Positions 23,662-33,319 of a stretch of DNA of 64,000 nt are shown piece by piece (position 1 is the stretch's first letter; each line of letters opens with the position of its first letter). A model generated the notes under the pieces. The model searched no databases and had not been told where the DNA came from. It worked only from the letters and a program-made list of their open reading frames with translations. Source of the DNA: Roridomyces roridus (taxonomy: Eukaryota; Basidiomycota; Agaricomycetes; Agaricales; Mycenaceae); contig JARKIF010000003.1 of the NCBI GenBank assembly GCA_029378245.1, positions 930,001 through 994,000 of the forward strand. Reading direction: 5' to 3'. Both the position numbers and the translations under genes were made by a program.

Positions 23662-24121
23662 TTAATCCTCCTTTTTCACAGCCGTTCCCGCATCATCCTC
23701 TCCAGCTACATCCGGCGTCGAACGGGCGGTGGGCTTCCTCGGCTTCCTACGGCGCACTGGATTGCTACACTTTCGCTGGGACATCTCGAGCACCCACAGC
23801 CAATCCGGGTCTGTATTGGGCGGGGAGCGGGTGCGAGGAATGGGCCGCTCCGCGTCTTCCTCGCACTTCTTGACGACTCTTGCATAGTACGCCTGGTAGA
23901 CCGGGTCGTCTGGGTCAGGGCTGAAGAAAGATGAGTATCGTTATAATCTAGTAGTGCGCATACAAAGCCACGCACCGGGGTCCCGGAGGAGGTAACGGGT
24001 CGTCATTGAACAAAGGGATCTTGGCCTGCTTTGGTTTTGGAGGAGGGAGAGTGGACTCCACGGGCTCTACCTTGACCTGCTCTGCGGGAGGGAGAATGGA
24101 GTCGGTGGGCTCGTCCTTCAT
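23662..24121 (-). CDS. Small charged hypothetical protein, two exons
   Basis: ATG at 24121 gives MKDEPTDSILPPAEQVKVEP. An intron near 23975-23921 (GTGCGTGG...CTTCAG) joins in frame to a second exon with DPDDPVYQAYYARVVKKCEED and a basic C-terminus (RRRKPRKP) ending at 23662. About 147 residues. No family recognised. It lies just downstream of the dioxygenase-like gene on the same strand, 228 bases apart. Confidence 0.45.
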
Positions 24122-24348
24122 GGAAATGGAAGACTGTGCGTGATGGAGGAACCATGTGCAACGGGCCCCGACCCTCGTAGCCGAGCGGGGGCCAGCGGAA
24201 ACATATGATATCGCGCCAAGAGCCAATGGTCAAATGTCGCTGAATTGAAGAAAGAGAATGAATGTCGTCGAATTGAAGGAAGTGGAATGGAAATGAATGT
24301 CGTCAATTGAAGGAAGATGAAATTATTTGGCAAGCGACTCAAAAGCGA

Positions 24349-25749
24349 CTAGGTATGTACTCGGAGTTCTTCCTCGGTGGAAAAGATTTGCGTGGCCGAC
24401 GGCCAGTGAGCCCATCCCTGTGGAACGCGAGCGTATTGTGTGATGCAGTAGCGAGTCTCGCCAGGCTGCACGGCAGCCAGGGAGACGCGCATCAGCGGTG
24501 GTACGAGGAAACTCGAGCCGGACGGGAGTCGTACCATCGAGTCCGCATCCCAGAGAATGATCTGTCCCCCAAGATCCGCGTCGTAGTTGCCCAGCACAGT
24601 GATGGACATCCACGTCCAGGCACGGGCGGAGGGCAAGTAGTCGGCACGAGAATACATCGTTTGAGACCCGAGATCGAGATGGAGGTTGGTCCAAGGGCCG
24701 AAAGAGACTCTTCGGCGACCGAGCGGCGGATGAGCCTTGAAGAGCTTCTCCGCCTCGCTGGTGGCCAAGGCGTACCCTTTCGGGCAGAACTTTTTGAATG
24801 TCTCTGTAGATTCTGCGTTAGCCAAGCTAGGACACGAAAGAGAAGGAGGATGTACCGTCGTTGAAGCGGAGAAGGTCGTGAATGGCGCGTGACTTGCTTA
24901 TGCTGTAAAACGCCATCAGGTTCTCCATCCCGTCCACATCTGCAATCGTAATCTCCAGAGGTTGCTGAGACAAGTCAGTGAGTATTCATTCGTGCATGGG
25001 AGTTCGAAAGAAATGTGCCTTACCGTAGAATCATCCGGATATTTGATTCCACACTCCAGCGATATCAGCCCCGCCGGTCCAGGATCCCGCGCCGTTGCCG
25101 CCGCAGAGTCGCAGGCCGCCAACGCCTCCGAAACAATCCGGGTGGCTCTCCGAGGTACTCCTGCACCGACAGCCACGATGAGGCCGGTGCGATCTACGAA
25201 GGGCATCACCAGACTGCGCAGAAAGTTAATTCGTTCTAGGCGCGTTATACTCGCGACGAGCGAGAGCACTCACTTGGCATCCCAGTCCACATCCTTGAAC
25301 AAGAAGTCTTGCAGAACCTCGGCGTGCGTATATTCCCGGGGCTCCGGGAACACCACATCTTCAAGCATCAATTCCCTCTCTGTCCAAGCCGGTCTGGGAT
25401 CCAGATCAGGCTCGTAGGCGCAGTCCCTGGCGTCGAAAGGACGGATCGACTGGCGTTGCACGGCGCCGAGCAACTGTACTGGCTGTCCGTGACGCCAGGA
25501 CCGTATGTACCCCATCTCAACGGGGCCACCACGGATGGAACGCAAGAGACCCCACGAGGCGTCGTACAGCGGATGCTCGAAGCGGTTGGTGTCGGCTAAC
25601 CGCTCGAATATGTCGAAGCTCATGCCGCTTTTGATTGTCTGGCCCAATGGCCGCGGATTGAAGCTGTCGCGGGAGGGGGATGGAACTAGGATTCGTGTAA
25701 GTAAAAAAGCCTTGGGTGGACACAGTCAACACTGACTTGAGCCGAACAT
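24349..25749 (-). CDS. 2OG-Fe(II) dioxygenase-like protein, possibly TET/JBP-related
   Basis: Five exons splice in one frame from ATG at 25749 (MFGS) to TAG at 24349. The C-terminal third has the layout of a double-stranded beta-helix dioxygenase widespread in Agaricomycetes: PWTNLHLDLGSQ (H-x-D metal pair), MSITVLGNYDADLGGQIILWD, then VRLPSGSSFLVPP, and GETRYCITQY with the arginine expected to hold 2-oxoglutarate. The family known to me as fungal TET/JBP-like, often found beside KDZ transposons, has this layout; the assignment is inference. At the position where relatives have a second metal-binding His (R-H-S), this protein reads R-V-S, so it may lack activity. A KDZ transposase lies about 1.7 kb away, divergent. 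Confidence 0.5.
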
Positions 25750-25885
25750 GCAGCTTGAGGTGGGGATTTCGAGGCTAGCACGCAAGCAAGGGTATGGCGA
25801 AATGATGCGCTGATATCTCGACCGCATCCTAACGCGGTTATTTAAAGGTCCCTCGCTTCGTTCCTCCTTCCTCCTTCCGTTTGCC

Positions 25886-26532
25886 ATGAGTAGCCCATGT
25901 GCACAGCCGAGCCAAGCACAAGACCCAGACTCCCATCACTCCAGCGAAACGGCGACTCTCACCCCCACCCTTGAAAGCGGCCAAGACGGGCACGACGATG
26001 AGCCTCCCTCCCTCACCGAGGTCAACGCCTCCGACGATGAGGCTCCTTTGCTCCCGGAGCTCGACGACTCGGACTCTGATGATGGAGACATTCCTCCGCT
26101 CGACGACCCTTTTGTTCCTGATCAGCCCTCGGACACTTGGCTTGTCGGACGCCGCGGTGAGTCTGCTATTATCCACCAGCGCGATATTGATAACTAATTT
26201 TGACAATAGTGCAACATCCGATTTTCTTCTCCTCGGTATCGTACGACGTTGCATGCCAATATGCTACGAAAAGCCGGTACATCCTTAATAAAATAATCCG
26301 ACTCTTATATGCTAACAACCTTGACAAGAACGTCCAAGTCTACTACTCCAAAAGCGGCGCACGACGCGCCACGCGCACGGATCGCGGTGCGGGGAGACGC
26401 TGCTTGTGGGGAGGAGGTTATTGTCTTTTGGGCCGACTCCCAGCGTGTGCGCGGAAAACTTTAGCCAGGACACAGATATTTAGTCTTGCATGTGCTTTTC
26501 TTAATCACGAGTCGTTCGCGCGAAACAGATAA
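25886..26532 (+). CDS. Hypothetical acidic protein, possible transposon-derived second exon
   Basis: Exon 1 from ATG at 25886 is highly acidic (DDEPPSLTEVNASDDEAPLL) and ends at a GTGAG donor near 26156. The acceptor at about 26209 joins in frame to VQHPIFFSSVSYDVACQYATKS. SYDVACQ resembles the SYDIACQW motif around the second catalytic aspartate of KDZ transposases, but without the surrounding domain. It may be a decayed KDZ fragment fused to an acidic leader of the kind that precedes KDZ transposases. Low certainty. Confidence 0.3.
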
Positions 26533-26569
26533 GAAAATTTGATTCATACTCTTACTTACCAGACTCACT

Positions 26570-27204
26570 ATGCCCTTCAGCCAGCCGTCCGACGAGCCGC
26601 ACTTCGAGACTATCCTGCGCAGCGCATGGTCCTTGCCCCCGCCCTCCGACGAGCCGAACATGGAGACTGCCCCCGTGGAGGACGTCTTGGAAGTACCCCT
26701 GCGGTCTTTTGATCGCCTTCACTACATGCAGGGTGTGGTCCGTTACAGGCAAATGACCGACGTCGTCGTCAAGAGCAAAGCGGAGGCGGACACGACGCGA
26801 GGGACCGATGCAGCACCCAGCGCGTGTGCCTGGTGTGGCTCCCCCATTGCCAAGGTCCGGCTCTTCCGATGCCAGCGGGGTTGCCATCAGAATCTGCCCG
26901 CGTGCATCCCTTGTATGCGAGTGGCGCACGAACGCTTCCCCACCCATCGCTTGAAGGTAATTTTGGCTGTACACCCCGACGAAACTGACCGTTGCATATT
27001 CAGGAATGGGACGGCACCACTTGGAAGGATACCACACTCCATGATATTGGGCACATCCACCAGCTAGGCCACAACGGGTTCGAGTGCGCGGCGGCCGGAC
27101 TCACCATCAACGTTTGTCGGTTATCTTTGTCGGATGGAGAGCAAGTGGTCTGGTGCCGCACTTGTGAATGTGTGCGTGGTGGGTGGTCCGACGACGACTG
27201 CTGA
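26570..27204 (+). CDS. Truncated KDZ-type protein: CxC2-like cysteine cluster only
   Basis: ATG at 26570, one intron of about 47 nt (GTAATTTTGG...ATTCAG, ending near 27002), stop at 27204. The cysteine cluster ACAWCGSP...RLFRCQRGCHQNLPACIPCM, then HRLKEWDGTTWKDTTLHDIG and LGH, matches the order of the CxC2-like domain that begins KDZ transposases. The catalytic domain is absent: the protein ends soon after WCRTCECV. It is either a truncated element or a stand-alone zinc-cluster gene. The sequence is not a close copy of the neighbour at 27444. Confidence 0.5.
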
Positions 27205-27443
27205 TAGCGATTTTGGCTTGCGCTCTTTTGTTGGTTTAGAATGTGTACATTAACGAGCTCATGAACTGGTTGTCTTCTCGATTGAAAGAGGCATTGATGC
27301 GGATTGTTTGGAACTTGATCACCCGCCATCATTTTGCACATCTCTCTCTCGCTAACGCCTTGTTGACGCGAGGGCGGCCCCGGGGCTAACTTGCCCTGGG
27401 GCTGCACGCTCTTCCTACCTCTCCTCTCCCCAAATCTTGCACA

Positions 27444-30400
27444 ATGCCCCGACCCTCGGACGACATAGAAATCGACATCCACCTACCACAGCAATACGTG
27501 GCCGACACAGGAATCGAGGTCTCTGCAGACGGCCGCCGTACACAGGTGGAGATATCGAGTATCCGTCCTCAAAAGCGAACGCGCATTGTCCTGCTACAGC
27601 CGGAAGAGCTGGATGACGAGCTCGGGAACTGGACCCACGTGGAGGACGCGGATGAGGAGACCGTCGCTCTCGCCGATACAATCTCATCGTTAGAGATACA
27701 GGTGGAGTCCGACGAAGATTCCGGCAAACGCAAAAGATACGAGAGCTCGGTACGTCGACTCTTCCTCACATTTTAACATTTAGAATCTCATCTCGTTTTT
27801 ATAGGACAATCCCATGGCCGCGTGGCGGCCGCACGCGCAGTTTTTCCTGGACAGGATGATGCGCAGCCATGGCCTCTGCCGTGACGCAGCTCGGGTGCCG
27901 ACGTGTGGACCTTGCGGAGCCCGGGAGGTCCAGCCCTTTTTTCGTTGCGCCCAGTGTGGCGCTTACCTGCAGTGCGAGGGGTGTCTGCTCAAAGGGCATC
28001 AGCTCAACCCGCTTCATCGTGTCCAGGTGCGTATCTAATTGATAGAAGCACACGGCGTTCTCATTGACGACTGCAGGTCTGGAACGGGGATCACTGGGAC
28101 GACACTCAGCTCTGTGGGACGCCGACTCGTCCGGTGGGCAATGCAGTTGGCCTCGGTCTCGTGTTTCAGCTCGGACACGATGGCTATCCCTGTCCCGACC
28201 CCGAATCTGTGCGTTCGATGGTGGTCATTGACTGCCACGGCGTCTTCACAATCCATTTTCGGTACTGCGGGTGTCGTCCGTGGGACAACTTCAGCAACCT
28301 CGACCAGCTACTCGATAACGGATGGTATCCCGCGACGGTTGTCGACCCCGGCACATGCGCCACAATGGAATGCCTAGAGCAATTCCGCCTCCTCAACGTG
28401 GTCGGAAATATCAATGTCAGTGACTACGTGGGGGCCTTGCGACGGCTTACCGATCCCCTTCTGCTGTCGACGATACCGGTGGGTTTTTTTAGTGCGTTTT
28501 ATACTGTATACTCAAGGATGTATTGCAGGACATATACAAGCCGTTTGGACGAATCACTCGGCAGTACAGCTTTCTCCAGCGCGCGCGGCGGACGGGTTGG
28601 GCCCAGATGGATGAAGGTTTGGCGTTAGTTACTCAGGGCGGTATGGCGGTCGTTTGCTGGACGTGTCCGCACCCGGGGATGAACTTGGCCAAGGGATGGG
28701 ACGAGGTCGACCCGAAATATCGGTAAGTAATCTCTCATGCTTCTTTTCCCAGCGAACGTGTCGCTAATAACTGCGTAGATTTCTTTATACACTACTTTTG
28801 GCCCTCGATGCCAACTTTCGTCTTAAGAATCGTATCAGGGCCAACGAACGCGACGACCCGGCTCTCGGTCCGGGTCAGGCGTATTTTGTCGAATCAGACG
28901 CCTACAAAGAACACCTGCGGAACTATGTAGCGGAGAAGGATGTACGTATCTCATCTTCTCATTGGCTATCTGTGAATACTGACATTGTCACGTAGGTCAG
29001 CTCCTGCATTGCGTTCGCAGCCCTTCTGCAGAAGGACACCCGTATCACCACGGGACTGCGTGTATCAGGTGTCGGCGGCTGCGTATGTGCTCGACACGGG
29101 GTAGTCCAGCCCTTGGGTCTGGGGGACTTGCAGAAGGGGGAGCGGTAAGTCATTTTGATCATAAGATTTCGCGCGCGTCTGACTCGATCAAAGATATGCG
29201 AATATGGATTATATCCTCTTGTCGGTACTCATGGGCGTGTCGGTACTGGGGCTCGCGATATCGTACGACATCGCTTGCCAATGGAAAGTCAATTTACGTG
29301 GGCGCGCGAAAGTCATCTCGGCGACTACCCCGATCTCGACGGACCTCGACAAATTCGAGGTCCAGTATGGGCTTCCTGTGTGGCACGCGGCGGCGCACGA
29401 GACGTCTTGTCAAACTGAGAACTCGCTCAGCTACAGTCAAGGCGTCGGGCGGACGGATGGAGAAGGCATCGAGCGCACATGGGCAGTTCTGAATCCCGTG
29501 GGGTTTTCGACAAAGGAGATGGGGGCGGGGGCGCGCCACGACCAGATCGAGAACAAGATTGACCACCTCAATTTTGAAAAGAATGTGGGCGAAGGTATGT
29601 CGTTTGTCTCTGATTTGCGACCGGGTCCTGATGCGACTGTAGGCAATATGCTAGCCCGCAAGTTAATTATCGCCATCGCAGAGCGAAACAAGCAAGTCGC
29701 GAACTTCCAGGAGGTCAACTCGACCTTACACAAGAACCTGCGGGCGGAATGGAAGCAAGCGATCAAAGACTGGGAGGAAGACAAGTCGAAACCTTGCCCA
29801 TATATGCTGAGCCCGCAGAACGGTATGTCGCGCTTTGGGAGCACCATTAGAGTCTAACGGTACCGCTTTGGCAGAGGGAAGGAACGAGGCCGCGGTACTG
29901 CAAGAGTTGAAGGCAGCCGAGGCCGCCGAGGCCGCCGAAACTCGGGGTGCATCGACTACAACACCAACGACGGCGGCAGCGTTTCTTAAAGCGGGTCTAC
30001 AATTGGAGGAGGCTCAGTACGTCACTCCTTCCTTGCCTGGTGTCGCCTATGTCCTCATTACAATATCTAGACGACGCATCAAAGCTGAAGTCAAAGGGGT
30101 TACCCTCGTCACTGCAGAGCGGTCAAGTCAGATTCAAGAGCTCCGGGTCTCATTCTACAAGAAACTACGGACGTTCGAGGCACTACAGACGACATTCATG
30201 CCCGGCGTAGCTGCTCTCAGGATGGCGGCGGAGGAAGGACGTGATGCCGACGCACCTCCTCCCAAGGCGGAAGATGTGCGCCTGTGGATGCCTTCGGACC
30301 TCACTGCGCTGCAGCGACGTGCTGCTTGCCGCCCAGGCCTAGCCGCGAGCGAGGCCAAGCTGCGGGAGGGGCAATGCGTCGATGCGCTCAAGGATCTTCG

Positions 30401-31268
30401 TGCTCGTCTCCACACCCAACGGTACCTCATCCTGTGGCGGAACTCGAACGCGGTGGGCCAGCGCAAGTCGACGCGGTCAGTTACATTGATCGGGCAGGTG
30501 GGAGATAGGATCGGGAGGGTAGCGGACAAGTATCGTCACGCGAGGGAGGGCTTGATAGCACTCAAGGGCGATGATCATGCTCCGCAGTTCCGGGAGCTAC
30601 GACAGGAGGACATGAGCGCGGGATTGGAGGAGGAGAGTGACACGGCGTCGCGGAGGAAGCTTGCACGACTCGGGGGCAAGAATTCGAGGAACGAGCCGGC
30701 GTACTCAAAGAAGGGCTTGTCCTGGATCTGGACGGCGGGTGGTGGACCGCAGGAGGATGATAGCGCTGCGCTTCATGATTGTAAGCGGTGTCATTCTCTC
30801 CAAGCATCCCCAGCGCTCATATACAGCACAGCCGTCCGGGTGGAATGGTCCAAGGCACGGGCGCGCCGCGATCGCTGGGTCGAGGAGGTGCTTCTGCTTC
30901 GGGAGGAGATGCGCCGTACGCTCCGTATGCTTCAATACATACAGGGGCAGTGGCGGGAGCGAGTGGCGCTGCGAAAGAATGCAAGGCCGAAGCTTCTCGC
31001 GGGTGTGAGAGCTTACGCGCTGCGGCAAGTGGCAGTTCATTCCTGCGTCGCGCTGGGGTTTCACTCCGACTGGCAACGCTCACTTTCGGCGGCGGTGAAG
31101 GAAGTGGTGTCCCAGGATCAGGCGGTGTACCGCGAGATCCTCCTGGATGGGCATACCACGGACGCTATGGGGGATCTGGGATTGGAGCAGTTGGAGGCAG
31201 AGGAGGAGGAGGAGGGGCGGGTGCGGCGGGCAGGAGGGCCCAGAACGCGTAGTCGGGCGACCGATTAA
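27444..31268 (+). CDS. KDZ (Kyakuja-Dileera-Zisupton) superfamily transposase with CxC2 cysteine cluster
   Basis: About ten exons. An acidic leader from MPRPSDDIEIDIHLPQQYVA is followed by the CxC2-like cluster (CGPCGAREVQPFFRCAQCGAYLQC...), HRVQ, intron, VWNGDHWDDTQL, LGHDG and HFRYCGC. The catalytic core is VCWTCPHPGMNLAKGW, LLALDANFRLKN (first Asp), ISYDIACQW (second Asp) and GVGRTDGEGIERTWA (Glu), the signature of KDZ transposases. The C-terminal half is a long charged helical region (YRHAREGLIALKG..., REEMRRTLRMLQYIQGQW) ending in an acidic run and stop at 31268. I found no broken exon. The terminal inverted repeats of the element were not located by eye. Confidence 0.85.
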
Positions 31269-31801
31269 TTGCGCCTATGCATACTTACCATATACGGACT
31301 TTGGCGTTTACCTACCTGATTCGGATTGTTCAGATTGATCATTTCTCGGGACTTCGGCAACACGTTCATGTATTTACCTCAATGATTTACTGTGATCGCA
31401 CCCCAATTTGAGACAGCAGGGAAAAGGCCGAATGCCGGATGGCACGTGTGTACAAGGGTGACATAGACAGCTATGTGCCCAGGGAATATGCATTTTATGG
31501 CTCTAGCCATGGGGGTGGCTGGCAGTGGACATAATGACAAAACCACACATGGCTAGAGCCACAGTGGTTCATATATCTTACAGCTACGGGTGTTATCGAT
31601 GAATAGTGACATGCTCTGGTTGTAATGCCACAATCTTTGAAACCGAACTTGAACCGAACTACATAGGATGTGCTCTGGAAGACGGCGTCGGGTTGCGACC
31701 ACTTTATGGCCAGAGGTCTTTGACCGGAAATGGTGCTGGCTTCAAGTTGCAATTTATCAATGGCCCCGCCTCGTCGGCGTCAATCTCAATCCTGGAAGTT
31801 A
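31269..31801. other. Non-coding stretch with a 14-bp hairpin
   Basis: No gene is seen. The arms 31498-31511 (TGGCTCTAGCCATG) and 31548-31561 are perfect reverse complements with a 36-base loop. This could be the end structure of a small transposon or chance; no target duplication was identified. Confidence 0.4.
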
Positions 31802-31992
31802 CTACATCTCGGGCGTGAATCGCGTGATATAAAAATGAAACCCTGTAGGAAGATCCGGATGCTTAGAGTCCATGAAGCCCGCGACCGTGTCCTCGTCGAC
31901 GTAGCGAAAATAGTCGATGATAGGACGATCATCGTAAATCTGCAACCCGTATTGGTTCAAGGGAGAAAAACCGTGATAACGCGAGCACTTAC
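31802..31992 (-). pseudogene. Second tail of a DUF4334-family gene
   Basis: The last exon 31939-31802 reads IYDDRPIIDYFRYVDEDTVAG, near-identical in plan to the tail at 17412, with stop at 31802. The intron 31940-31992 has a GT donor, but the upstream side is immediately replaced by transposon-like GGGCCGGGCTTGAGCCCG sequence from about 31999. Both tails are cut at the same intron, so the two fragments may come from one event copied twice. Confidence 0.55.
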
Positions 31993-31997
31993 CAGGC

Positions 31998-32240
31998 CTA
32001 GTGATGTTCAGGGCCGGGCTTGAGCCCGAAAGCCCGACCAAGCCCGGCCCGACATCAGGCCTGACAGGGCCCAGGGCTCGGGCTTGGATAATTTCAAGCC
32101 CGCCGAAGCCCGCCAGGCCCGGGCTCGGCTGTCTATCAAGAATGCCGGATCACCGACGGACGGCAGGCTCTGCAGCTTGCAGGATCATTTACCGAATGTC
32201 ATTTGCCGCTTATCAGGTGAATTGACTCACCCATATTCTT
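31998..32240. mobile_element. Fragment of a hAT-like terminus with AAGCCCG subterminal repeats
   Basis: From TAGTGATGTTCAGGGCC at about 31999 the next 140 bases are packed with AAGCCCG/CGGGCTT words in both orientations, the layout of hAT ends (compare the AGCCGAGC array of the hAT at 12132). No partner end was found, so this is a fragment or solo end. Confidence 0.4.
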
Positions 32241-32277
32241 TGAGTAATATACCCGCCGCTGGAAGAGTCGCTGGCGG

Positions 32278-32430
32278 CTAGGCTCGTAAACCAGCCGGTA
32301 CCCTGATGCCATCACAACTTCAGACAATCAAGGGTACCGGCTGGGCGCCCGCGTCGCGTGTTTCGGTGATGGATTTTCTCCCCGCCATTTCAAAGGCTCG
32401 ACTTAGAAAAATTCTTTGAAAATGTGCGGA
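32278..32430. repeat. Left terminus of the palindromic element: CTAG plus 14-bp hairpin
   Basis: CTAG, nine bases, then the hairpin arms CCAGCCGGTACCCT (32291-32304) and AGGGTACCGGCTGG (32331-32344), then a block conserved at all ends (CGTCGCGTGTTTCGGTGATGG, TCTCCCCGCCATTTC, AAAGGCTCGACTTAG). The mirror copy ends at 46809. Read outward, hairpin then CTAG recalls Helitron 3' ends (CTRR). Confidence 0.75.
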
Positions 32431-32957
32431 TTTTTGTCTCTGGGTGTCCTATTGTACAATAGATAACTTTTGATTCTCTATCATTTCCTTTCTGCTCAAT
32501 TTTCAAGGGAAATTTTCGTTATTAGACTATTCTACTGGGTCGGGGGAGGGGATACAATGTTTAGATACAATGTCTACACTCCCACTCAACGATTCCGACA
32601 TGCGACGACGAGGAATTAGGGTGGAGGACGTTGACCGTCCAAATTGGGCGTGCGATGTGGCTGTGCTGCATTAGCCGAGGCAGCTCGCGAGTCCTGCTCT
32701 GGCACCGTCGTGGGCGCAGAGCTGGCCGGCGGTTGTGGAGGAGGGAGGAAGAGGTGCGCATATGGGTTGCCTACAAGACCGGGAGGCAATGGGCCTGCAG
32801 CAGCAGCAGGAGTTTGAGGGTAATAATATGGGTATCCCTGGTACGGTGACGGATATGCGGGCTGGGATGACAACGGGCTCGAGGACGGTGCGAGGTTGTA
32901 ACGAGCGGGAGTAGCCGGGTAGGCATAGGAAGGCCAGGGTGACATCGGTGTTGAGGG

Positions 32958-33319
32958 TAGTGATGGCCACGGGTGCGGTGACCCGCGACGGGTCACGGGT
33001 ACGGGTGGCGGCGGGTACGGGTACGGGTCAGCGACTCGAACCCGCCGGCTCACCCGTGGCCCACCCGTGAGTCTTTGGCATCTGCAAACGACGCCTGTGA
33101 GAGCTGAAATCGAGGCAAGTAATTTAAATACACCCTTACTTCGCATTTTGAACGCCAAAGAGCGGTGCCAGCAAGCGCCAGAAGTTACGGCACACCGGCG
33201 GTCAGCCACCCGTGCCTAGCCGACGGGTACCCGTACCCGCGACCACGGGTACGGGTCAAGCGCGGGTACGGGTACGGGTGGGTCCTCGGCACCTCACGGG
33301 TTACCCGTGGCCATCACTA
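32958..33319. mobile_element. 362-bp hAT-type MITE, left-arm copy
   Basis: The ends are inverted (TAGTGATGGCCACGGGT...ACCCGTGGCCATCACTA) and the flanks are an exact 8-bp duplication, GTTGAGGG, at 32950-32957 and 33320-33327. The inside is rich in ACGGGT words. It interrupts the helicase C-terminal coding region. The same insertion is in the right arm (45768-46129). Confidence 0.85.

Noticed and set aside
29204..29857. Separate gene inside the KDZ region.
   Set aside because: It is one exon of the KDZ transposase; its motifs join in order to exons on either side.
30562..31083. Minus-strand ORFs opposite the KDZ C-terminus.
   Set aside because: Shadows of the coding strand with biased composition and no own motifs.
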